Position numbers and translations under genes: made by a program. This document shows, piece after piece, positions 1 to 5,177 of a stretch of DNA of 5,177 bases (positions within the stretch are counted from its first letter, which is position 1; each line of letters begins with the position of its first letter). The notes below the pieces were generated by a model that ran no database searches, was not told the origin of the DNA, and was given only the letters and a program-made list of their open reading frames with translations. This stretch comes from an uncultured Pseudomonadota bacterium. GTDB taxonomy: Bacteria; Pseudomonadota; Gammaproteobacteria; Steroidobacterales; Steroidobacteraceae. The stretch lies in NCBI GenBank assembly GCA_903910215.1, contig CAIVYV010000129.1, positions 1 through 5,177 of the forward strand, written 5' to 3'.

Positions 1-81
1 ATGCCCATGAACTACGTTTCACGCCTTGTCTTGATGTTGCTGTCGGTCGTCGGTGTCATGCTGGCGCAGCCTGCGCACGCG
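1..81 (+). other. Sec signal peptide of FlgI
   Basis: Residues 1-27 have the three parts of a type I signal peptide: a short n-region with Arg8, a hydrophobic core at about 9-21 (LVLMLLSVVGVML), and a c-region ending in the A-H-A cleavage motif. Cleavage after Ala27 gives a mature protein starting ARIKDIA, which matches where mature FlgI proteins normally begin. This is a prediction from motif and family position only. Confidence 0.9.
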
Positions 82-1152
82 GCACGGATCAAGGATATCG
101 CCGCGCTGTCCGCAGCCCGTCCAAACCAGCTGATTGGGTATGGCCTCGTTGTTGGCCTGCAAGGCTCGGGCGACGGTAAGGACATCTCCTTCACCATCCA
201 GTCGCTGCGCGACACCTTGAGCCGCCTCGGCGCTTCCGTAGACGGCCCGCTGTCGAGCTACGATCTCGACCCAACCGCCGTCAAGGACTTCAAAGTCGAG
301 AACGTGGCTGCTGTGATGGTGACTGCGGAATTGCCCGCATTCGCCAAGCCCGGTCAGAAAATAGACGTCAACGTTGCCGCGATCGCCAAGGCCAAGAGTC
401 TGCGGGGCGGTGTGTTGCTGATGACGAGAATGCGCGGGCCCGATGGCGAAACCTACGCCGTGGCTCAGGGCCCCCTGGCGGCGTCCGGCTTCACGGCTGA
501 CGCGGCGGGTAGTTCGGTGGCGGTCGGCGTCGCCACGTCTGCGCGTATCCCTGGCGGCGCGCTGGTGGAGCGCGAGGTTGAGGGACCGCTCAACGTAGGT
601 GACTACGTCACGCTCAATCTCACTGCCGCAGACTTCTCGACGAGCGCGCGCATTATGCGGGCGATCAATACCCAGTTTGGTGAGGGAACCGCTGCATCGA
701 TCGATGCGGCATCCATCAAGGTCCGGGCACCTACCGCCCCGGAGGCGCGGGTTGCATTTGTCGGCTTGCTCGAAGAGCTCGACGTCGATGCGGCCGAGCC
801 TCCGGCGCGGGTTGTCGTGAACTCACGCACCGGAACCGTAGTCATCAGCTCCAACGTACGTGTGAAAGCCGCGGCAGTAAGCCAAGGGGACATCACCGTG
901 ACGGTCGATGCGACTAACGAGATCAGCCAGCCCAACGCCCTGTCGAGTGGTGGCACGACCGCAGCCGTGCAGAACGCACAGATCTCTGTCACTGAGGACG
1001 CAAAAAAGATGGTGCTGTTCAAGCCCGGCACGGAGTTGCGGCAGATCGTCAATGCCGTGAACGAGATCGGCGCGTCACCCACATCGCTCATTTCCATCCT
1101 CGAGGCACTGAAGAGCGCCGGTGCCCTGCAGGCCGAGCTGATCGTCATCTAA
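1..1152 (+). CDS. flgI: Flagellar P-ring protein FlgI
   Basis: FlgI is the subunit of the P ring, the periplasmic bushing around the flagellar rod at the peptidoglycan layer; it is exported by Sec and assembles with the L-ring protein FlgH. The 383-residue product is close to the usual length of about 365-380. Family signatures are visible throughout: RIKDIA just after the signal peptide (29-34), NQLIGYGLVVGL (42-53), NVAAVMVTAELP (101-112), AKSLRGG followed by LLMT (131-142), RIPGGALVERE (182-192), ARVVVNSRTGTVVI (269-282), and a C-terminus with LISILEAL and SAGALQAEL (363-380). Odd points: about 11 extra residues lie between LG (76-77) and NVAAV compared with E. coli as I remember it, and the protein has no cysteine. 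The start is taken at base 1; ATG at base 7 is equally possible, and an upstream start cannot be excluded because the window begins here. flgJ follows after 5 bases. Identification is certain. Confidence 0.97.
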   Translation: MPMNYVSRLVLMLLSVVGVMLAQPAHAARIKDIAALSAARPNQLIGYGLVVGLQGSGDGKDISFTIQSLRDTLSRLGASVDGPLSSYDLDPTAVKDFKVENVAAVMVTAELPAFAKPGQKIDVNVAAIAKAKSLRGGVLLMTRMRGPDGETYAVAQGPLAASGFTADAAGSSVAVGVATSARIPGGALVEREVEGPLNVGDYVTLNLTAADFSTSARIMRAINTQFGEGTAASIDAASIKVRAPTAPEARVAFVGLLEELDVDAAEPPARVVVNSRTGTVVISSNVRVKAAAVSQGDITVTVDATNEISQPNALSSGGTTAAVQNAQISVTEDAKKMVLFKPGTELRQIVNAVNEIGASPTSLISILEALKSAGALQAELIVI

Positions 1153-1157
1153 AGATC

Positions 1158-1508
1158 ATGGACGTTCGTACTCCAACAAGCTGGTATGACTTTGGCTCCC
1201 TCGCCGAGATGCGAAACAAGGCCGAACAGCGGCCGCAAGCTGCAACGAAAAACGTTGCCGAGCAGTTCGAGTCGCTGTTCCTCAATCTCATGCTCAAGGA
1301 GATGCGCAAGTCCGTGAGTCGCAGTGGACTTCTCGGGTCACAGACGACTGAGACCTACGAGCAGATGTTTGATCAGCAGATCTCGATTGGCTTGGCGCGA
1401 GGCGGCGGCATTGGCCTCGCGGATTTCATCGAAAAGCAGCTGAATGCTAGAGCCGAGTCGACGGCAGATGTCATCGCGCGGCGTAGCGCGAAAGTGGTGG
1501 GCGAGTAA
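1158..1508 (+). CDS. flgJ: Single-domain FlgJ: rod-binding (rod-cap) protein without the muramidase domain
   Basis: The 116-residue product matches the N-terminal rod-binding domain of FlgJ, the part that caps or scaffolds the growing rod in the periplasm. Family hallmarks are VAEQFESLFLNLMLKEMRKS (33-52), GLLGS (57-61), YEQMFDQQIS (67-76) and GGIGLADFI (83-91). The enterobacterial protein is about 313 residues because it also carries a C-terminal glucosaminidase domain that opens peptidoglycan. Here the frame ends with TAA at 1506, after a short charged tail, and flgK starts 2 bases later, so that domain is truly absent from this locus and not lost to a frameshift in a longer gene. No signal peptide is seen, as expected for export by the flagellar type III system. 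There is no clear Shine-Dalgarno before ATG 1158, and the 5-base gap to flgI suggests translational coupling. The family call is secure; a cell-wall hydrolase encoded elsewhere is inference. Confidence 0.93.
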   Translation: MDVRTPTSWYDFGSLAEMRNKAEQRPQAATKNVAEQFESLFLNLMLKEMRKSVSRSGLLGSQTTETYEQMFDQQISIGLARGGGIGLADFIEKQLNARAESTADVIARRSAKVVGE

Positions 1509-1510
1509 CC

Positions 1511-4500
1511 ATGGTCGATATCGTCGGCATTGGCGTGTCGGGTCTTACCGCGTACCAGAAGTCTCTGGCCACGGTGGGTAACAACATCGCCAATCTGCAG
1601 ACGGAAGGTTACGTCCGTCAGCGTTCGATCATCGAGTCGGCAGGGCAGGACTCGGTCTCGAAGATCAGTCTCGGTGCGGGCGTACGTTTCGCTGGCATCG
1701 AGCGCGTTTACGATCGATTCGCAGAAGAAAATCTGCAGCGGGCGACCAGCGACTTGTCGGCCCAGGAGTCGCTACTCAAGGAACTGCAGGCGTTGCAAGA
1801 CACGATCGGCAGCTCCGAGGCAGGGCTACACGGTGCATTCGAGGAGTTTTTCGGCGCGGTGCGCGGGCTTGAGGTGGCACCAGCCTCGGTCGGCGCCCGC
1901 GCCGGATTTCTGGCAGCGGCTGATGGTGTGGCACTGCGCTTCCGTAACCTCGGTTCGGCGGTCGAAGGCTTCGATGAAGCAAGCCGTTCCGCGATCGACG
2001 ACAGCATCAACAAGACCAACTCGCTCCTGCAGCAGTTGGCTGCCATCAATAAACAATTATCAAATCGCGGTTCAGCGTCGGAACAGCCGATGCAGCTCCT
2101 CGACAAGCGCGATGCCATCCTTGGCGACCTCGCCGAGCAGGTCGGTGCCACGGTAACGCTCAGCGACAACGGCGCTGTGACTGTCTACGCGGGCGAGAGC
2201 GCCTCGGGCGCCGCCCTCGTCGAGGGGGCCACGGCGCGGACGATCTCGGTCAGCTTCGATGAACTTGATCCGGGGCGCGTTCAGTTCGTGCTCGATGCCC
2301 ACAGTCGCCCAACGGTGTTGCCGCCGATCCGCTCAGGCATCGCGGGAGGTCTCGTCTCGTATCGCTCGCAGGCGCTCGGCACTGTGGTCGACCGGCTCGA
2401 TGCGCTGGCGCTGGCATTCGGGAACGCGGTTAACGCGCTGCACAAACAAGGGCTTGATTCCCAGGGACGCGCTGGGGGCGACCTTTTCTACGTCGGTCCT
2501 GCATTCAACGTGGAGAGCGGGGCGAACGCAGGCACGGCGCGACTCGGCGTCGAAATTGTCGATGCGGGCAAGGTGGCGGCACGTGGGTACGACGCCAAAT
2601 ACGATGAGGCGCGATCGCTGTGGGTGGTCACGGATATTCAGTCCAACGCCACCGCGAGTGGTAGTACAGCGGTCGATCTGGGTGGACTACGCTTTACATT
2701 CAACGGGGCGGCAGCGCCCGGCGACTCGTTTCGCATTCGCCCATCCCAACGTCCCGCGATGACGTTTTCGACGTTGATTCGGGAGCCTGAGGAGATCGTC
2801 ACCGGGATGCGCTTGAGCATTGCTGGCGCGCTCGGCAATCTCAGCGGTATCTCCGCGGATGTAAGTCTCACCGGGTCACGTGACTCGACGGCTTTTCGGT
2901 CATTATCCGAGGTTCTGCCGCAGGGTTCCGCAGCGGGGGTCGCGGCGACAAGTTTCTCCCGCTCGACCAAACCCATTGCCGTCATTGAAGCTGGGATGCG
3001 CAACGTCGTCTTGCGGTCGGAAAGCCCGAGCTCGGAAGTGGCGATCTTTACGCGAGACGGTCGGCAGATCGCGGGACCGAAAACGAGCGCCTCCGTAGTC
3101 TCGGCGGCCAACGGCTTTTATGTCGGAGCGCAATACTCCGACAGCTATCTAAACAAGTCGGGTGCGGAGGCGTACCTCGACCAAGGCTACATTTATGGCG
3201 CTCGCGCCGTCGCAGGCGGGCAGGTCGATAGCGACGGTAAGCCGGTGCTGACACCCGCGCAGTTACTGACTGGACGGATCGACGTCAACGCGTTCAGCCA
3301 GATCAATTCCGGCGCCCTGCGTATCAACGGGGTCGCGGTAACCACGAAGATTCCCCGCGATGGACAGCCCAACACGGTGGCCGAATACGCGGCGGCGATC
3401 AATACGTTGAAGACAACGACTTCTGTGCAAGCCATCGTTAAAAGCGAGGTGCGTGCCGCAGTACCGATCACCAATGATCCGTTCAGCGTATCGATCAACG
3501 GCCGCAGTTTTTCCTCTGCCACAGTGTCCGGTCTGCTCGCAGCGATCAATGCGGATGCTGCGTTACCGACGATAGAGGCAAGACTTGAGAGCGCGGCGAC
3601 GTCCGGCGTCGACGGTCGGGCACTGAAGTCCGAAATTGTCATCGTCGATACAGCCGGTAGTGACATCACGCTCGGTAGTAACAATCTGGGCCTGACGCCC
3701 AGCGCCTACGGCGCCCAGCTTGAGTTCAAGGCCTACCAGCAAGTGGCGGTTGCAAACACCGCCGTCCCGCTGAGCGCCTCGTTGATCCTGAACGGCGTCG
3801 CCATCGAGCGAACGGCGGCGGCTGGAGAAACCGCGGCGCAACGAGCCAGCGGCTTGGCCGCCAAGATCAACGCAGCGGCGATCGGTGTTCAGGCTGATGT
3901 CGTCGGTAGTGAACTGGTGCTGCGCAATATCGACTCGCAGGTCGGTAGGCCGTTTACCGTGGGCGCCAACAACGTCGGTTTTACGTCCGATGAATACTTC
4001 AATGACTCGCCGATCACTATTGACTTTGATCCGCTGGTCGCTGGAGCAAGCAGTGCAAGCTTGCGGCAACTCGGAATCCAACCGGGTTTCGTAGTGGGCT
4101 CGGCGGTTGCCGAGGATCTGCTGGTGTTCGGGGTGGATAGCGCAGGTGAAGCCTCGGCGATCTCGCTCACAGGTTCGTACGAGAAGGGTACTCCGCCCGC
4201 CGCGCTGAGCTCGGATCGGCGCCAATACGTGCTGTCTTTTGCCGAGGCGAATTCCTACACGATCAGCGACAGCGCCACGGGTACCGCCGTGGCCAGCGGC
4301 GTGTTCGACTTGGCGGAGCGCAAGATTAGCTACGGCACGTGGCAGGTCACCTTAGGCGGAATCCCAGCCAACGGCGATGCGTTCACCGTGTCCCCCAACG
4401 CTGATCCGCGTGGCGACAATCGGATGGCAGCAGCGATTGCGCGCCTGCAGGACAACAAGCAACTGTTGGGCAACGATCAGACCGTCCAGCAGGAGTACGA

Positions 4501-4726
4501 AAACATTGTCGACCGCGTCGGCGCGCTGGCCGTGCAGGCCGAGATCGGTCGAGATGCCACGCGGGTCGTCAAGGATTACGCCCGGGAGGCTCGCGAGCGC
4601 GTGTCCGGCGTGAACCTCGACGAAGAACTGGCGGATCTGCTCCGTTATCAACAGGCCTACCAGGCCAACGCCCAAGTCATCCAGGCGGCGAGTCGGATCT
4701 TCGACGCCTTGTTGCAGCGGTTGTGA
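1511..4726 (+). CDS. flgK: Flagellar hook-associated protein 1, FlgK (unusually long, 1071 aa)
   Basis: FlgK forms the first junction ring between hook and filament and is secreted by the flagellar type III system. Residues 4-40 match the N-terminal helix of hook/rod proteins, with GLTAYQKSL, NNIAN (24-28) and a variant of the N-T-x-G-Y-S-R-Q box reading QTEGYVRQ (30-37). Residues 70-215 form the long helical D1 region, including the LLDKRD motif (196-201). Residues 292-326 carry the FlgK signature with VNALHKQGLD and GGDLF. The C-terminus is canonical: GDNRMAAAIARLQ (968-980), then SGVNLDEELADLLRYQQAYQ (1032-1051) and a terminal helix ending FDALLQRL. Between these lies an insertion from about residue 413 to 963, described separately; E. 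coli FlgK is only 547 residues. The frame is open throughout with no sign of sequencing error, and no cysteine is seen, as is usual for axial flagellar proteins. The start at ATG 1511 gives the expected N-terminus. A weak G-rich stretch (1496-1501) is the only candidate ribosome site, so coupling to flgJ is likely. Confidence 0.97.
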   Translation: MVDIVGIGVSGLTAYQKSLATVGNNIANLQTEGYVRQRSIIESAGQDSVSKISLGAGVRFAGIERVYDRFAEENLQRATSDLSAQESLLKELQALQDTIGSSEAGLHGAFEEFFGAVRGLEVAPASVGARAGFLAAADGVALRFRNLGSAVEGFDEASRSAIDDSINKTNSLLQQLAAINKQLSNRGSASEQPMQLLDKRDAILGDLAEQVGATVTLSDNGAVTVYAGESASGAALVEGATARTISVSFDELDPGRVQFVLDAHSRPTVLPPIRSGIAGGLVSYRSQALGTVVDRLDALALAFGNAVNALHKQGLDSQGRAGGDLFYVGPAFNVESGANAGTARLGVEIVDAGKVAARGYDAKYDEARSLWVVTDIQSNATASGSTAVDLGGLRFTFNGAAAPGDSFRIRPSQRPAMTFSTLIREPEEIVTGMRLSIAGALGNLSGISADVSLTGSRDSTAFRSLSEVLPQGSAAGVAATSFSRSTKPIAVIEAGMRNVVLRSESPSSEVAIFTRDGRQIAGPKTSASVVSAANGFYVGAQYSDSYLNKSGAEAYLDQGYIYGARAVAGGQVDSDGKPVLTPAQLLTGRIDVNAFSQINSGALRINGVAVTTKIPRDGQPNTVAEYAAAINTLKTTTSVQAIVKSEVRAAVPITNDPFSVSINGRSFSSATVSGLLAAINADAALPTIEARLESAATSGVDGRALKSEIVIVDTAGSDITLGSNNLGLTPSAYGAQLEFKAYQQVAVANTAVPLSASLILNGVAIERTAAAGETAAQRASGLAAKINAAAIGVQADVVGSELVLRNIDSQVGRPFTVGANNVGFTSDEYFNDSPITIDFDPLVAGASSASLRQLGIQPGFVVGSAVAEDLLVFGVDSAGEASAISLTGSYEKGTPPAALSSDRRQYVLSFAEANSYTISDSATGTAVASGVFDLAERKISYGTWQVTLGGIPANGDAFTVSPNADPRGDNRMAAAIARLQDNKQLLGNDQTVQQEYENIVDRVGALAVQAEIGRDATRVVKDYAREARERVSGVNLDEELADLLRYQQAYQANAQVIQAASRIFDALLQRL
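2681..2746 (+). repeat. FlgK G-D-x-F beta module, copy A (residues 391-412)
   Basis: Residues GGLRFTFNGAAAPGDSFRIR form a beta hairpin-like signature with P-G-D-S-F, a pattern common in FlgK proteins just before the C-terminal region. A related segment occurs again at residues 941-963, so the two copies bracket the large insertion. Confidence 0.5.
3299..3454 (+). repeat. FlgK hook-IN-like repeat 1 (residues 597-648)
   Basis: The pattern is a short strand ending I-N-G-V-A-V (605-610), a polar turn, a helix TVAEYAAAIN (622-631), then a strand SVQAIV (638-643). This is the layout of the flagellin hook-IN motif known from FliD and some flagellins: strand with I-N-G, helix ending A-x-x-I-N, strand. 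It is the shortest of the three copies, and it lacks the G-x-N-N-x-G ending seen in copies 2 and 3. Confidence 0.6.
3476..3715 (+). repeat. FlgK hook-IN-like repeat 2 (residues 656-735)
   Basis: The copy begins with DPFSVSINGRSF (656-667), has the helix TVSGLLAAIN (671-680), a strand TIEARL (687-692), and ends SEIVIVDTAGSDITLGSNN (707-725) followed by LGLTPSAY. The second half aligns with repeat 3 at matching spacing: S-E-[IL]-V, a polar turn, then T-[LV]-G-[SA]-N-N-[LV]-G-[LF]-T and a Tyr four residues later. Confidence 0.65.
3773..4000 (+). repeat. FlgK hook-IN-like repeat 3 (residues 755-830)
   Basis: The copy begins SASLILNGVAIER (755-767), has the helix QRASGLAAKINAAA (777-790), a strand GVQADVVG (792-799), then SELVLRNIDSQ (800-810) and FTVGANNVGFTSDEY (815-829). 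It carries both the hook-IN layout and the longer ending shared with repeat 2. The similarity is visible only at protein level; the DNA of the two copies has diverged, so this is an old duplication. Confidence 0.65.
4331..4399 (+). repeat. FlgK G-D-x-F beta module, copy B (residues 941-963)
   Basis: Residues TWQVTLGGIPANGDAFTVSP (943-962) resemble copy A in strand pattern, turn and the G-D-x-F signature, which is followed by a strand and a proline. This copy sits directly before the conserved C-terminal domain (GDNRMAAAIA), the place where such a module is expected in FlgK. Confidence 0.5.
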
Positions 4727-4730
4727 GGAT
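4725..4730 (+). promoter_or_regulatory. Shine-Dalgarno of flgL, overlapping the flgK stop
   Basis: GAGGAT at 4725-4730 overlaps the flgK stop codon (TGA 4724-4726). The GAGG core lies 8 bases before ATG 4737, a near-ideal distance. It decides the flgL start and is the only strong ribosome binding site visible in the window. Confidence 0.8.
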
Positions 4731-4736
4731 TGATCG

Positions 4737-5177
4737 ATGCGTGTTTCAACCGGAATGATCTACAGCCAACTGACGGAGCGCATGAGCGACAACTCCGCCG
4801 AGATGGCCAAGATGCAGGCCCGACTGTCGCTCGGCACCAAGTACACGCGTCCCTCGGAAGCGCCTGATGACGTCGCTCGAGTGCAGTCGCTGGAGAGTCG
4901 TCTAAAGAGGCTTGATACCGACGTAGAGTCGATCTCACGTACGAAAATCGGCGTCGATGCACAGGCCAAAGCCATGGAGGCCGCCAGCGAATTGATGGAT
5001 CGCCTGAAGGAGGTCGCGTTCCAGGCGGCCAACACCACGATCGGTGAGGGCCGGCGACAAGCGCTGGCTGAGGAGGTCGACTCCATTCAACGCTCGTTGA
5101 TCGACATCGCGAACACGCGCGATGCGGATGATCGGTATGTGTTTGCAGGCATCAATTCATCCGAGCCCCCCTATGCG
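4737..5177 (+). CDS. flgL: Flagellar hook-associated protein 3, FlgL (5' part, cut by window edge)
   Basis: FlgL is the second hook-filament junction protein, lying between FlgK and the flagellin filament, and is related to flagellin. The visible 147 residues are the N-terminal D0/D1 helical region. MRVSTGMIYSQ (1-11) is the standard FlgL/flagellin start. ARLSLGTKYTRPSEAPDD (28-45) corresponds to the L-S-x-G-K...P-S-D-D-P box, here with S-E-A-P-D-D. Further motifs are AFQAANTTIGEGRRQALAEE (94-113) and the flagellin-like DRYVFAG (132-138). The frame is open to the last base and the protein should continue; FlgL proteins are usually about 300-450 residues. The start at ATG 4737 follows a good Shine-Dalgarno, and the gap from flgK is 10 bases. 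No cysteine is seen. Confidence 0.95.
   Translation, partial: MRVSTGMIYSQLTERMSDNSAEMAKMQARLSLGTKYTRPSEAPDDVARVQSLESRLKRLDTDVESISRTKIGVDAQAKAMEAASELMDRLKEVAFQAANTTIGEGRRQALAEEVDSIQRSLIDIANTRDADDRYVFAGINSSEPPYA

Larger units (their letters stand above)
2753..4399 (+). other. Large insertion in FlgK (about residues 415-963), probable surface-exposed domains
   Basis: This part of flgK has no counterpart in the short E. coli-type protein. In order it holds: a linker with helical character (about 420-450); a beta-rich segment with IFTRDGRQIAG (512-522) and a Tyr-rich stretch to about 563; three hook-IN-like repeats (about 597-830); a segment with LGIQPGF and AEDLLVFGVD (854-876); and a closing beta module with GDAF (955-958). 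In FlgK structures the central residues form the outward-facing domains while the termini form the junction core, so I infer that this material decorates the outside of the junction. Similar long FlgK proteins exist in other proteobacteria to my recollection, but I cannot check how closely they match. Confidence 0.7.

Noticed and set aside
694..707. A perfect 14-base palindrome, GCATCGATCGATGC, in flgI.
   Set aside because: It encodes conserved-looking A-S-I-D-A in the reading frame, is single, and has no flanking promoter or paired site; repeated GATC/TCGA words make such palindromes likely by chance in this DNA.
951..966. TGGCACGACCGCAGC in flgI as a possible sigma-54 promoter.
   Set aside because: The -24 part fits, but the -12 part lacks TTGC/GC at the right distance, and it lies well inside conserved flgI coding sequence.
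1150..1190. TAAAG at the flgI stop as a possible sigma-28 -35 box for flgJ or flgK.
   Set aside because: No GCCGATAA-like -10 element lies at the required spacing of about 15 bases, and the tight gene packing makes an internal promoter unnecessary.
1506..1511. Possible frameshift or premature stop that truncated a longer two-domain flgJ.
   Set aside because: The stop is followed directly by the flgK start, and no glucosaminidase-like sequence is present in any frame between the rod-binding domain and flgK.
4055..4064. A 10-base palindrome, GCAAGCTTGC, in flgK.
   Set aside because: It lies in coding sequence, has no T-run as a terminator would, and has no second copy.
3563..4225. A 220-codon open frame on the - strand opposite flgK, and similar - strand frames at 603-1148, 1708-2169, 2638-3111 and 4760-5086.
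   Set aside because: Long antisense frames are expected opposite GC-rich genes; the translations show no family motif, and the + strand genes are unmistakable.

Overview
The window is an uninterrupted stretch of a flagellar operon, entirely on the + strand, in the order flgI - flgJ - flgK - flgL. The first gene begins exactly at base 1 and the last is cut by the right edge. There is no non-coding gap longer than 10 bases, so the genes are very probably co-transcribed from a promoter to the left of the window. I see no RNA gene, mobile element, CRISPR array or terminator.

Organism: a P-ring protein with a Sec signal peptide implies a Gram-negative cell with a periplasmic peptidoglycan layer. 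The order flgI-J-K-L, normally the tail of flgBCDEFGHIJKL, is typical of Gamma- and Betaproteobacteria. The DNA is GC-rich by eye, with strong G/C preference at third codon positions. I infer a high-GC proteobacterium, most likely gammaproteobacterial, but cannot name a genus. One feature argues against an enterobacterium- or pseudomonad-like lineage: FlgJ consists only of the rod-binding domain.

Layout: 1-1152 is flgI (P-ring). 1158-1508 is a short flgJ (rod-cap/scaffold part only, no muramidase). 1511-4726 is flgK (first hook-filament junction protein), at 1071 residues about twice the length of the E. coli protein. 4737-5177 is the 5' part of flgL (second junction protein). Together they cover the passage of the rod through peptidoglycan (FlgJ), its bushing in the cell wall (FlgI), and the adaptor between hook and filament (FlgK, FlgL).

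The most interesting part is the middle of FlgK. Between well-conserved terminal helical domains it carries an insertion of some 550 residues. This contains three tandem segments resembling the flagellin hook-IN motif, two of which share a longer recognisable repeat. A beta module with a G-D-x-F signature occurs once at each end of the insertion. This looks like domain growth by internal duplication on the outer face of the hook-filament junction. Other points are the missing FlgJ hydrolase domain, the loss of both FlgI cysteines that form a disulfide in enterobacteria, and a short insertion in FlgI.
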